Below, one piece after another: positions 36,521-48,891 of a stretch of 64,000 nucleotides of DNA; the first letter of the stretch is position 1, and each line of letters begins with the position of its first letter. Source of the DNA: Paramecium octaurelia (taxonomy: Eukaryota > Ciliophora > Oligohymenophorea > Peniculida > Parameciidae); contig CAJJDP010000059.1 in the NCBI GenBank assembly GCA_905182995.1, forward strand, positions 13,311 through 77,310. The letters are read 5' to 3'. A program made the translations under genes and the position numbers. The notes under the pieces are model-generated. The model saw only the letters and a program-made list of their open reading frames with translations, did not search any database and had not been told where the DNA came from.

Positions 36521-36858
36521 ATGGCTGAAGGATAATCTGACACGTTTTGGAAATCACTTTATATCTATTTTAATGAAATGGATTTTGAATCTCAATTGTT
36601 CGTGAAAAAGATATATAAAATCATTATTCTAACAGTGGCTGTAATGAAAATTTGCATATCATTAGATAATTTCATTTATTATTGCATTCTTCCTAGAGAG
36701 ATTTTCTGTATGTGTATACTCTACAATTGGAGCAAGCGTTCTTTGTATATTAGTATACCCTAAATTTTATAATATATTAGGTGTTAGCACCTGCTTGGCC
36801 TATGTGGAAAAAAAATTAACCTAATTGGTAACAAGCAAATTGGTAAAAGCAAAAATGA
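36521..36858 (+). CDS. SPCS1: Signal peptidase complex subunit 1 (SPC12)
   Basis: A 94-residue ER membrane protein in three exons (introns 36641-36665, 25 nt, and 36753-36780, 28 nt). The family signature MDFESQLFVKKIYK is followed by two membrane helices (IIILTVAIISFIIAFFLE and VYSTIGASVLCILVL). Then comes the proline-tryptophan motif APAWPMWKKNQPNW, equivalent to PPWPMYRR-PL-W in animals. SPCS1 is a small accessory subunit of the signal peptidase complex that removes signal peptides. Length and topology are normal. The glutamine-rich end is lineage style. Confidence 0.9.
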
Positions 36859-37150
36859 ATTTTATAATATATTATATAATAGTATTGAGTTTATATTTTA
36901 TGAAAGGCAGCTTAATCAATTGAAAATTCAGAATTAGATATATATTATGTTCTAAGCTTTTATATAAAATGATAAATTTTAGTTGTATTTTAGAAATAAT
37001 TATTCCATTAAAATAATTGAAAATTTTAAGAAGTTTCATATGTTATTGATATTCATAAATAATTGAAGAAAAATAATAAATTATCATTGTTTTGTATCAA
37101 ATGGCTCATTGATAATTGCAAATTTAACGATTCATTATTAAGAGTTAAAA

Positions 37151-37520
37151 ATGATTTCGCCTGAATGTGTTTTTATAATTTATATAATCATATTGATTAA
37201 AGTCAACGTCTTAATCAAATAGAAACATACAAATAAAACTAAATTCTGCAAAATAGCAAGAAGAACTAACTAAATCTAAGAAGCCTTGAATTTAGGTAAG
37301 GCATCAATTAACATAAGAGGAAAATAGTTGCGATGGGTGATTGGTTAAGATGAGAAACCCTGATGGTATTGAATTTCCATATAAATTGTAGGGATACCCT
37401 TAGTTAGGTTACAAACACTAATTCAATGGTCAAATCCCAGAAATGGGTTTCAAATAATATGTTATTATCTCAAAAGTAGAGGTAGGAAGGAGGCAATAAA
37501 AAACTAAGGAAAATGAAGAT
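37151..37520 (+). pseudogene. Possible decayed or mis-sequenced small gene
   Basis: Within an otherwise AT-rich spacer (36859-37917) a coding-like stretch starts at MISPECVFIIYIIILIKVN (one membrane helix) and runs to RGKQLRWVIGQDEKP, where a TGA follows. Shifting by one base at the CCC near 37361 gives a smooth continuation (DGIEFPYKLQGYP, GQIPEMGFKQYVIISKVEVG). That suggests either a one-base insertion in the sequence or a broken gene. I do not recognise the product, and chance open frames are frequent here, so confidence is low. Confidence 0.3.
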
Positions 37521-37917
37521 TAATTTAAATTATACGTATAGATTATTTCTTATTATTTCATCTTAATTTTGCAATTTTGGGTAGTATGGGTATCGAGTTC
37601 TATTTAAAGATTCGTTTTTATATGGGTTTTGGTTTTGAATTTAAAATCATTTTGACCTTGGAAAGGGGAGTTTTAAAAAAATTAATATAAGTTTCAAAAA
37701 GGATTTTAAATAATAGTTTTGACATAGGGATGATGTGAATAAAGTGAGGCGCTTATAGAATTTTGATAATTATATATGAAAATTAATAAAAAATAAAATA
37801 ATTAACTCTTGGTTTATTTGAATTTGAAATATTTAGAAAGAGAAAGTATATCAAAATAAATTTGAATTTTTGGTTGGAGTCTTATAAGTATCAGAGTTGA
37901 ATAATATATATAAATTA

Positions 37918-40900
37918 ATGATTTTTCAATAACTAAAAATTACTTTGCCTCCTATTGGTGCTCAAGAAATAGAGAAATCAATATAGAAAAGAATGGGAGA
38001 CTGCTTAGAGACACAATTAGGATTCGAATACGAGCCTTTTACTTTTCAATATTTAGAATTACACCCCGATTTGGTTACTATTAAAAATCAAGTATAGAAA
38101 CTTATAGTTATATATGCAGAAAATTGAACATCATCCCATTGAAGATTAAAAACATGTATAAACATCATTGGGATGCTTTAGTAAAGAAAACAAGATACGC
38201 ATATTCTTATGTGAAAACATCCATGTTTTGCAACGATTGGTGATTATAATGGTGATTGTAAATACTATAGCATTTTGTTTATATGACTATTAAATTAGAG
38301 ATAGTGTTGATAATCTAAGCAGCAGGAACATAGCTTCAATAACAATAGAAACAATATGCAATGCTTTTTTTGGGATTGAGATAATTATTCAGTGCATTTG
38401 TTACGGCGCATTTTTTGGGAAAGGAACATATCTAAGAAATATATGGAGTTGTCTAAACTTTCTAACTTTTGTTTGCACATGGTCAATTTATTTCGATTAG
38501 TCAATAACATTCATTTAATTGTTAAGAGTTATTCGTTTATTGAGACTGGTGAGGCTTTTGCAAGAAATTCAATACTTTCGAGAACGAGTCGAAAGTTTTT
38601 TTTCATGTTTTTTAACAATTCATACAATAATAATTCCAGTTGTGATTGTAATTTTTGGATTTTCAGTTATTGGACTACATTTATTAAGAGGAGTTACAGG
38701 ACGTAGATGTGCCAAAAACGGAATAATTGATTTGAACATTAGAAGTCTGTGTGGAGAATGGGAATGTCCAGATGGGTATATTTTATAACAATATTAAGTT
38801 ACGAATGTATTGACCAGTTTAATTCTGAGGATTTAAATTATTTAGACTTTTATTACGGCTACTATCATTTCGATACCATTTATGATTCATTTTTAAGTGG
38901 ATTCATGTTTTTCAATGCAACAGGTTGGTCACCAACGACTTTTTATTTTTGGAAGGCTGTAACACCTCCTGCTACTGCAATTTACTTCATTTTTATGCTA
39001 TTTATCTTGTATTTCAATCATTTATACTAGACATTATACTTTATCTGATCTATTGTTGGCTACATTATATGAATCCTTTCTTGTTAGTAGTGCCATCAAA
39101 AATAGTATAAAATCCAATAAATCTGAACTATTTACTTAAAGGAGAAGAACAGTTACGTTAATTAACAATTAAAACAAGGCTTAGATTAATTTCCACAAAC
39201 TGCACATGATTACCTAAATTTCATCATAAAACAGAGTAAATTTGGTAGCTCCTGCAGAGATTTTAAGTAATGAAACACTGAAGGAAAAAGAGGAATCTTG
39301 TATTATTGCTAGAATTAAATAATTTGATTAGCTCCTTATCATTGCCTCTACAGTTGTACTGTGTATAGATTAAGTTGAAAAACGTCACCCAAAAGAATAT
39401 TATGCAGATATGATAATGAACTTCTTAATAATTATATTAACGCTCTTAAAATTGATATTTTTTAAGAAATCAAGACGAAAATTGTATATCATAGTAGATG
39501 TAATCCTATCAATTTGTTTAATTGCAGTTATTATTCTGGAGTTTTTGAATTTTCAAAGCAATGTCTTTATCATCATTAAAGCATTTAAGGCATTTAGAGT
39601 TATCAAGTTAATATACAAAGTAGAATACTTTGGAGTTATTAGGTTGTTGCTTAGATGTCTAATAGAAACCATAATCAAAATTCGACATCTTATAATTTTA
39701 TGGGTCATTTTTGCATTTCTAATTTCTATTATTGGATAAGAATTATTCGCTCATTATGTATAAGGATCCACTGAAATTGAAATACATTTTAATGGGATTG
39801 GGAATTCCTTAATGGCTGTATTTAACATCTTTTACGCAGAAGAATGGCATGTAACAATGTATCAACATGCATTGTATAAGCCAGTATCATCCTTCATCTT
39901 TTTTTTAATTGTGTTCTTTTTGAGTCATACTCTTTTTATGAGATTATTACGAGCTTTGTTCTTAAATGAATTTGGAAAGAAGTTAAATGAATTAGATCAG
40001 AAATACCCACAAACCGACTATTTATAAAGAGCTTGGCAGTACATAAAAACATCCTGGTTCTAGTAAGAATCAGCTTAATCTTCTTCTTAGTCTCAGAACG
40101 AGGATGATTCAAAAGCCCCTCTTTAAGAGATCAGTCAAAAGGGAATTCCGGTTAAGCCTAATAACAGTTAAAACAAAGGTTAAATTTATCGAAGATTAGT
40201 TGAACACAAGTTATTTAGAATTTGCCTTTTGTTAGTCGTAGGTTTAAGTGCTGTGAAAAGTGCTGTACAAAATCCTCTTACAGATCCTCATAGTCAAGAA
40301 AAGGTAATTAAACTACATAATTTTTAGATGATTTTGGATGTAATTCAATATGTTACCACAGCAATCTTCATGATTGAACTTATTCTTAATTGCGTGGCCT
40401 ATGGGATCATTAAATTCATTAGTTAATCGTTTCTTAACATCTTGTCCATAATAAATATTATAGTGAATATCATCTCTATAGGATTGGGAAATCCTCCTCT
40501 GTTTATTTTGACTCTATTCGACTCTCTAAGAGTGCTTTCATTTTTAAAAACAGGCGCAGATTAATACCCTATTTTAAAATAAGCACTACAAGCATTATTT
40601 AATGCTTTTACTAAGATGATTTAGTTGGCTCTATTTAGTCTTCTCATACTATTAATGTACAGCTTAATTGGAATGCAATTATTAAATGATTAATTCTATT
40701 ATTGCAGCCTTCCAGATGGCAATGCATCAGAATTACATTTAAAATCTAAGATCGATTGCTTTGACATAGGAGGGAGTTGGATAAATCGAAATCTAAATTT
40801 CGACACTTTATTTGAATCAATAAATCTCTTATTTTGTGTTGCCACATCAGAAGAATGGATTCCATTGATGTCACCTGCATGGAATGCTGCAGGGATTGAT

Positions 40901-42533
40901 AAACAACCACATCATTACACCAACAGATATTGGTCAATATATTATCAACTGTTTTTCTTTATTGGCAATACTTTAGTGTTGGGAATGTTTGTCACTTTAG
41001 TTGTCGAAACCTACATAAAAACTAGAGAAGAATCACGTATAGATATTGTTTATATTTATAAATAGAGAATCTACATTTATTGGATGACAAATAAAGAGAA
41101 TGGTTTCAGATTAAGGAGTAAATATTACATTTGAAACCAAAGAAGAAATTTAAGCCACCCACTATATTTATTTTAAATATCCTATATAGGTTAAATTAAT
41201 ATTTGTAGATTCCATTTTTAATCGTTATATTAAGCAACATCATTATATTGAGTTTATACTATGCAAGAATGGAAGCAGAATATGAATAAGCCTTGGATTA
41301 AGTCAATTAGGTCTTTATCTTTATTCAACTATTTGAAATACTAATAACCACAGTATAGGTCACGGATTACAAGTTTAAAATTTATGAAATTTGTGGAATA
41401 CTCTTAAGTTTTGTTTCTAGCTTTTTAGACTATCATATTCTCCATGTGGTTTCAGTGGCATTCCAAGTTACTAGAATTTACAAGCTAACTTAACATTTCA
41501 AGACAATTCAGCATTTGTTCCATGCCATATTTGCTGTGTTACCTAATACAGCCTCAATGCTTTTGATTATGCTAGTAGTCTTATATTGTTACACTATTGT
41601 CTCTTGTGATTTATTTGCTTACTTGCGTCCTTAATCATCAGTCAATGGATTTGATATGCACTTTAGGGATTTCTGGGGTGCCCTAATGACTCTAATTAAA
41701 GTATCGACAGGTGAGAAATGGTGGATTGTAATGCAGGAAACTACATTGGAATAATCGCCAGCTGTAGCCTGCATAAATATTGAATCTTATGAAGAATTTC
41801 AAGAGATTGGATTTAATGGGTGTGGGTCAAACCTTTCTTACCCATTTTTTATTTCATTTATTCTTGTATTCTCACTAATGATTTTGAATCTCTTGGTTGC
41901 AAACATCTTAGGAGCATATGAACAATATCATAAAAGTGAATAGAGTGCCATATCCAAATATTAATTACTAGATGTGATGGAATTGTGGTCATAGTTTGAT
42001 GAGGATGGAGAAGGATTCATAAGTTATAAACTCTTTTGGAGGTTGTCATCTTAAATAGCTATAATCTTTGGTCTAGAATAGTCAGATTTGTTGGATGTCA
42101 ACAATAAGAAGAAGTTCTTAAAGGCTTTGAAGATTCCAATTTATGAATTAGTAGACTCGAATGTCCTTTGCTACCGATTTCATGATGTGATTGTGAGTTT
42201 GACAAGGATATCTGTGACCATCAAATACGGAGTGGTTAATTTGGAACCTGTAGATAAAGATATCCATTAAAAGGTCTATGGTAATAAATATTCTCAAGTG
42301 GAACCCAAGTTTAGAGAAACAACACTGAATAGTGGAGATATGGTATATATTCATCACTATTATCTTAGGTGTCTATTATCTTTATTTAGCAGAAGTTTAG
42401 GGAATGGAAGCAGAGATCTCTTTTAAAAAATACCATTATTTTAGGTGGAATTGGAGACTATCGTAGTTTAATCAAAATTAAATCAAAAACACTAAGTGAA
42501 AAAATACATTAATAGATGAATAATGAAAATTGA
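37918..42533 (+). CDS. Four-domain voltage-gated-type cation channel alpha subunit
   Basis: A 1,495-residue protein with four repeats of six membrane helices, the layout of Cav/Nav/NALCN channels. Pore motifs are NATGW (domain I), AEEW (II), SEEW (III) and TGEKW (IV), so the filter ring reads T/E/E/E instead of the calcium-channel E/E/E/E. S4 of domain I is rich in arginine (LLRVIRLLRLVRLL). S4 of II is moderate, and those of III and IV have few charges (LFDSLRVLSFLKTG; VAFQVTRIYKLTQ). The III-IV linker has DDKQREWFQIKEQI. The C-terminus holds an EF-hand-like ELWSQFDEDGEGFIS and a pre-IQ-like helix. Five introns: 38092-38119, 38776-38798, 39009-39030, 41037-41065 and 42343-42368. A role in ciliary or somatic Ca2+/cation currents is inferred. 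Confidence 0.9.
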
Positions 42534-43209
42534 AATATGTATTATATTCATGTATTCAATGTATTCAAACTATTTATTGGCTAATATTAATTATTCTTAT
42601 AATTTTAAGTTTACTATTATTATGAAAGCTCGAAATGCTAACTGAATAGCCAATCAAACTGTAATTCTTTTTTTGAATAAAAATTAAATTAACTTTTAGT
42701 AAAGGAAAATGTGTTAAACCAAGAATGATATATCTGAATGTTACTGATATAGCTAAGAACTAATCGAATTCTAAGTACGGATATGTATCAAATTTTGATT
42801 TATTATTATAAAATACTAAAGTCTAAAATTAACAATATGATTTCAGAGATAGTTCTAACATCTAAATTAATGAGGAAATTATTCACAACTTGGGCATAAA
42901 AAACTTTCAATTGCATAATAAAAAAGTGTTTATTAATTACTGAATTAAAAGTCAGGTTTGAATTAATACTTAAAAATGAATCAGCTATTTAAAACAATAA
43001 TAGTTAATCAACCTGTATCTCATTATTCATTTAATAATTGTGATTTCCTTATAGAGTTAGCCAATAATTTGCTTCAAGTAAGAGTTGAACGATATAAATG
43101 ATTATATATAATATACTGTTTTAATTAGTTTTGTATTTGGCATTATAATATATAATGTTATAGAGGTAGGAGAGAACTGAATAGGATTGTAACTTGACAA
43201 AATCCAGGA
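42534..43209. other. Spacer with one weak 72-codon frame
   Basis: AT-rich DNA. A plus-strand frame at 42725-42943 (starting MIYLNVTDIAK, ending FQLHNKKVFINY) is open for 72 codons. Such lengths are expected by chance with one stop codon, and no motif supports it. Nothing else is seen. Confidence 0.35.
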
Positions 43210-44466
43210 ATGAGCCAATCCTTAATAAAATTAGTATCACTCAAGTATTAAACTATTTTACTAATGCTTAATTCAGGAGGACATTCGATTGATTTTGAAG
43301 GATTTATAACTCAAAGGTTGTCTGAAGATAAACTGTTGATGGTACCGGAAGAAGTCAGTGCTCAAATTCCTCCAAGAGTCGCCCTAGAAGTTCATACGAT
43401 GTAAAATAAAGTGAAAAAACTCAAATCGATAAAGATGGCGAAATTGCCTTCAAAATCCTAGTTCATTTTGGAGCTAAGCGAAAATAGTGTTTATAGGGAG
43501 TTGCTGGGGTCTATTGAAGATTTAGAGAGGAACGAATTGAAGAAAGCAAAATCGAGGTTGCTTAAAATTATAGCTAGTTCAAAGGAAGAAATAAAAGAAG
43601 CTCAAACTAAAATTGAAGAAAAATAGTTATCAGTAATTTGTATTTAAGCATTTTACTACTTGAGTAAAGTCTAACAATCAGAAGGTCTGATTGAGGAAGC
43701 AATTGCAACATAGAATATGATTCTATAAAATTTTGACATTGCCGATCTTCACATTAAAGGATAATTAATGTTGAGTTTGGGAAATCTATATAGAATTCTG
43801 CTTAAATTTCAAGAAGCTGCGAAGAACTTCTATCAAGCCTTGATTCTATATGAGAGACTCAATTGGAAAGTACAATAAGCTGATTGTCTATTACAATTAG
43901 GAATCGTCTATGCACTTCTAAGTAGATAGTTTATTTATGATAAGATGATTATGAACCGGCTAAATTGATCACCTATGAAGCTTTAGAAATCTACAGGGAC
44001 AATATTATAGAGAATAATATTAAGGTTGGGAAGGCCTATTACACTTTGGGAAAAATCTTTTATTACTCTAAAGCATTTGAGGTGGCTACTGAATATCTAT
44101 TAAAGAGTCTAAAAATCCATTCCGATTAGTATTTTGTTGTCTAAACTTAGTTATCAGAATGACTACGATTTCAATTTTGTCAAAATCTATAATCTACTTG
44201 GAATAGTATATCAAGTTTAACATCAATTAGATATAGCCATAGATTACTTCACTTTGGCAGTCAGATGCTATAGAGGCTCATTTGACGCACAATTAGGCTA
44301 GATCTTAAACAATATAGGAGTGGCGTATCTTGGTTTAAAGGAACTTGAATTGGCAAGTGATTTTTTTAACAATGCTGATTAAGTTTACAGTGTTTACTTT
44401 GAGTAAACTAACATCTTAAGAAAAAGAGTCAAACTTAACCTTGAATCTATTAAAGTCCATTAATGA
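43210..44466 (+). CDS. TPR-repeat protein
   Basis: A protein of up to 403 residues with an N-terminal charged coiled coil and at least five tetratricopeptide repeats: LSLGNLYRILLKFQEAAKNF, CLLQLGIVYALL, YYTLGKIFYYSKAFEVATEY, YNLLGIVYQVQHQLDIAIDY and LNNIGVAYLGLKELELASDF. TPRs are protein-binding scaffolds; the partner is unknown. Introns: 43922-43944 (23 nt) and 44129-44150 (22 nt). Two in-frame starts are possible, 43210 and 43264; the second removes 18 residues. No signal peptide or membrane segment. Confidence 0.85.
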
Positions 44467-44493
44467 TTTTCACTTCATTTTTATTAATATTGA

Positions 44494-45830
44494 ATGTTTA
44501 ATTTAAGAATACTTAAAGGTTTTAGTCATACGATTGAATTAAGTTCCGAGCATTATATACAGAAGTAAATTGAGAATGTTATCATTAGATATCAATCAAA
44601 TTTCAAAGACATCTACAAATTATCATATACACCAATCCCAGGGCATGCAACAACAGATGGAACGAAATAGTATTCTGCAAATAACAGTGAGATTCCCACA
44701 TCACATTTCAGAACAAACTACAAAAACAACTTACTACTATCCAGTTTAGGGATTGGGTCGTATTAGGGAGCCCCTGATTAAAATAATGACATCATGCTTT
44801 ATGGATCTATTATTGACAGTGTATTATCAGGTGGAGTGAATGTGATTGATACAGCAATTAATTACAGATACATGAAATCAGAACGAGTTATTGGGGCTGC
44901 ACTTCGAGCTCTAAATATCCCTAGAGACTAGATATTTATCTCTAGTAAAGGAGGATACATTCCAGCTGATGGAGATAGAGGTATTTAAGAAACTTAATTG
45001 ATAAGAGATCTTATCAATAAAAATCTGATTACTCAAGATGATGTAGTTGGAGCATGTCACTGTATGCATCCTAAGTTTTTGGAGGCTTAATTGGATGTAA
45101 TAAATATATATATATGCTAATTCTAGTAAACTTTGAGTCATTTAGGACTGGAGACTTTGGATCTTTTGTATTTACATAATGCAGCTGAAAGTCAATTGCC
45201 ATTTTTAGGATATGATAAATTTTATGATAGATTAGCGAAGGCTTTTGAATAATATGAAAAAAGTGTTTAGGATGGTAAAATTAAAAGATATGGAATGGCT
45301 ACATGGGTTTGTTTTAGAGCAAGACCAGACGAAGATAGAATTCATGTTCCTTTAGAGAAGATTGTTGAAATTGCAGAAAAAGTAGGAGGAAAAGATCATC
45401 ATTTTGAATATGTCTAAATGCCAATTAATGCCATGATGCCAGAAGCATTTTCATAGGAATGGTAACCATTTAAAGGAGAGAATACTTAAATCTTAACTGT
45501 GGCAAGACAATTAAAAGTTAATCTGGTAATTTCATCTCCTTTAATGGGTGGTACACTTATGTAAGTTCCGTTGCCATCAGACATATTCAAATGTCAATTC
45601 TTAGGAGCTAAACACTTACAATTTTTAAGATCCATTCCTGCTGAATCCATCAAAAGTATAAATCATCATCTAATTGATTAGCAATTTTAATAGGATAAAA
45701 AGCAAATCGTCATACAAAATAAAATTTAGAAGTAATCAGAGTACCACCATTGACAGCAGATGAATTTTGGTCATTCTTTTAACCTTTAAAAAGGAAATAA
45801 GTGCCTGATGATGAACTAGATATGTAATGA
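44494..45830 (+). CDS. Aldo/keto reductase family protein
   Basis: A 426-residue oxidoreductase-like protein. The core shows LGIGSYQGAP, then GGVNVIDTAINYRYMKSERVIGAAL (split here by positions; it contains the family's Asp-Thr-Ala and catalytic Tyr), IFISSKGGY, LDLLYLHNA, IKRYGMATW and VNLVISSPLMGG. It is longer than typical members because of an N-terminal extension of about 75 residues and a C-terminal tail. Substrate and cofactor are not predictable beyond NADPH as usual for the family. Introns: 45097-45126 (30 nt, in frame, without stop) and 45656-45681 (26 nt). The start codon lies 27 bases after the TPR gene stop. Confidence 0.85.
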
Positions 45831-45871
45831 ATAATCTATTGTTGTAATATATAAAATATTGTTATTGTCAA

Positions 45872-47332
45872 TAACTAATTCTCAGTTTCAGTACCAACCC
45901 TTTTCATCATCTTGTAGTGATTCCAACTTTATATATTGTGTTTATATAAGAGTTCCTTCAATGATATTTGGAATATATGGTAACACTGTTTTTTTTTGTT
46001 TTAATTCAACACAATCTATTTCTGAAAACCATGGATGCGCTTGAATTTCTTTGAAATCATTCGAGAATCCAATTCTTGTAGAAGAATCCTGCTACAACAA
46101 TTTGGAAATGAGATCTATGCATTCAATAGATATAGGGATTCCTTTTGGGAAATGCAATTCACCTTAGCATATCAATTTAATAGCAACTTCTTTGTTTGTA
46201 TTATAAAATGGAGATATTCCCATGAGCAATTCATAAAGCAATACTCCCATGCTATACCAATCCGACATTCTAGTCAAATCTCCATGTCTCAAATATTCTG
46301 GAGATGCATATTCGAGAGAAAAGTTGATACTTTATTATTTTTTATACTCCTCATACACTCTCAATTTTCCATAGCCAAAGTCAGTTAAATAGACGTATCC
46401 TTATTCATCTACTAAAATGTTTTCAGGTTTTAAATCTCCATAAGTAATCCCTTTTTCATGCACACTCTATAGAGCCATGCCAACTTAGGCTATTATATAT
46501 TTTACTTAACTCTCTGTAAAGGCACCAACATTTTAAAGATGAGCAAAGAGATCTCCTCCTTTAACAAACTTAAAAAGAAAGTGAATTAATTCTGTTTGTC
46601 TTATGCATAGTTCCAATTATTCGATGAAGGGTTCATTTTCATAGCTGTTAAGAAAGAATTCCATTAAATCTACATCAATATCAGTAGACCTAATTGTTTT
46701 CAAGGCCAGAACCTTTTAGCGATCAGTTTTCTAACTTAATAAAAGGATTCTGGTCAAGGAACCATCACTTATGATGGCATTTTTATCATAATCTTCTAAT
46801 TTAACTCTAAATTTCAATTTATCATTCACAAAGAGCACTGAAATTTTGTGATTGAGATTCAAACTTTTAGTAGGTTGGTTTTACATGTTAATATATTGCA
46901 ATTAGAAATCGTGAGGGTATAGTAATAGTAATTTGGATTTAGGATGTAATGAGACTTATTTCTTAAGATCTGAGGTTTTTTAATGCTAACAAAATGGTTG
47001 CAGATCTTCTTAATCCACTAAATATATTCTCAAACCGTCTTTATTTTTGAGTTTTAGTGCTATGGATAAGTAAAATAAAATGATGTCTCTGTTCTCTTGG
47101 GATTTGTAATGATAATCAGTTTCTGTAGGCACATGCAAAATAAATTCAAAACTTGATCTGGAGACAGTAACACCAAAAATATTTTGAATTTATATCTTTC
47201 TTTTAATTGTTTTTTTATCAATATTATATAAATTTTCACTTGTAATAACAATAGTTCTTTATTATTCTGTATTACGCTTATTAATTTTCCCGACATTCCT
47301 GGATATCAAAATCAATTCAGATTGACCTGTTT
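45872..47332. repeat. First copy of 1,461-bp perfect direct repeat (overlap 2)
   Basis: Repeated at 47334-48794 with a single N at 47333 between the copies. No difference was seen. This is the same signature as overlap 1: contig ends sharing 1.46 kb joined by an N. Confidence 0.9.
45888..47332 (-). CDS. AGC-type kinase, truncated copy cut by the N at 47333
   Basis: Carries the 3' part of the kinase described at 47350-48891, including its stop codon, but stops at the assembly N. It lacks the first 32 codons. It is almost certainly not a separate gene; it is the same locus seen from the neighbouring contig. Sequence content is otherwise the same. Confidence 0.8.
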
Positions 47333-47333
47333 N

Positions 47334-48794
47334 TAACTAATTCTCAGTTTCAGTACCAACCCTTTTCATCATCTTGTAGTGATTCCAACTTTATATATTG
47401 TGTTTATATAAGAGTTCCTTCAATGATATTTGGAATATATGGTAACACTGTTTTTTTTTGTTTTAATTCAACACAATCTATTTCTGAAAACCATGGATGC
47501 GCTTGAATTTCTTTGAAATCATTCGAGAATCCAATTCTTGTAGAAGAATCCTGCTACAACAATTTGGAAATGAGATCTATGCATTCAATAGATATAGGGA
47601 TTCCTTTTGGGAAATGCAATTCACCTTAGCATATCAATTTAATAGCAACTTCTTTGTTTGTATTATAAAATGGAGATATTCCCATGAGCAATTCATAAAG
47701 CAATACTCCCATGCTATACCAATCCGACATTCTAGTCAAATCTCCATGTCTCAAATATTCTGGAGATGCATATTCGAGAGAAAAGTTGATACTTTATTAT
47801 TTTTTATACTCCTCATACACTCTCAATTTTCCATAGCCAAAGTCAGTTAAATAGACGTATCCTTATTCATCTACTAAAATGTTTTCAGGTTTTAAATCTC
47901 CATAAGTAATCCCTTTTTCATGCACACTCTATAGAGCCATGCCAACTTAGGCTATTATATATTTTACTTAACTCTCTGTAAAGGCACCAACATTTTAAAG
48001 ATGAGCAAAGAGATCTCCTCCTTTAACAAACTTAAAAAGAAAGTGAATTAATTCTGTTTGTCTTATGCATAGTTCCAATTATTCGATGAAGGGTTCATTT
48101 TCATAGCTGTTAAGAAAGAATTCCATTAAATCTACATCAATATCAGTAGACCTAATTGTTTTCAAGGCCAGAACCTTTTAGCGATCAGTTTTCTAACTTA
48201 ATAAAAGGATTCTGGTCAAGGAACCATCACTTATGATGGCATTTTTATCATAATCTTCTAATTTAACTCTAAATTTCAATTTATCATTCACAAAGAGCAC
48301 TGAAATTTTGTGATTGAGATTCAAACTTTTAGTAGGTTGGTTTTACATGTTAATATATTGCAATTAGAAATCGTGAGGGTATAGTAATAGTAATTTGGAT
48401 TTAGGATGTAATGAGACTTATTTCTTAAGATCTGAGGTTTTTTAATGCTAACAAAATGGTTGCAGATCTTCTTAATCCACTAAATATATTCTCAAACCGT
48501 CTTTATTTTTGAGTTTTAGTGCTATGGATAAGTAAAATAAAATGATGTCTCTGTTCTCTTGGGATTTGTAATGATAATCAGTTTCTGTAGGCACATGCAA
48601 AATAAATTCAAAACTTGATCTGGAGACAGTAACACCAAAAATATTTTGAATTTATATCTTTCTTTTAATTGTTTTTTTATCAATATTATATAAATTTTCA
48701 CTTGTAATAACAATAGTTCTTTATTATTCTGTATTACGCTTATTAATTTTCCCGACATTCCTGGATATCAAAATCAATTCAGATTGACCTGTTT
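47334..48794. repeat. Second copy of 1,461-bp perfect direct repeat (overlap 2)
   Basis: Starts right after the N at 47333 and equals 45872-47332. Sequence past 48794 is unique to this contig apart from the next overlap, which begins at 48733. Confidence 0.9.
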
Positions 48795-48891
48795 GTTTTT
48801 TGAAGAACTTCTCTGAATCAATGTTTAGAGGATCTGAGGGTTGAATTTTTAACTCATTTAAGAATTGTTTCAAAATTTGTTCTGAGTGCAT
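47350..48891 (-). CDS. AGC-like Ser/Thr kinase with N-terminal PH/TH1-like domain
   Basis: An intronless 513-residue protein. Residues 1-200 look like a PH- or myosin-TH1-like beta domain (RTIVITSENLYNIDKKTIK, DIILFYLSIALK), common before kinase domains in ciliates. The kinase domain has ALKTIRS (Lys), the AGC-style KGITYGDLKPENIL (Gly replaces the Arg of HRD, Asp kept), LTDFGYGK, and SPEYLR in place of APE. WYSMGVLLYELLMGISPF and HPWFSEIDC follow. An FSxLEY-type activation segment is present. The replaced Arg suggests that activity does not depend on activation-loop phosphorylation in the usual way. Partial duplicates at 45888-47332 and 50240-50398 are assembly copies. Confidence 0.88.

Noticed and set aside
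37420-37450. A T-arm-like ggtcaaatccc sequence suggesting a tRNA
   Set aside because: No matching acceptor, D-arm or anticodon arm could be folded upstream.
46035-47850. Two identical plus-strand frames of 117 codons
   Set aside because: Antisense shadows of the duplicated AGC-like kinase, present twice because of the assembly overlap.
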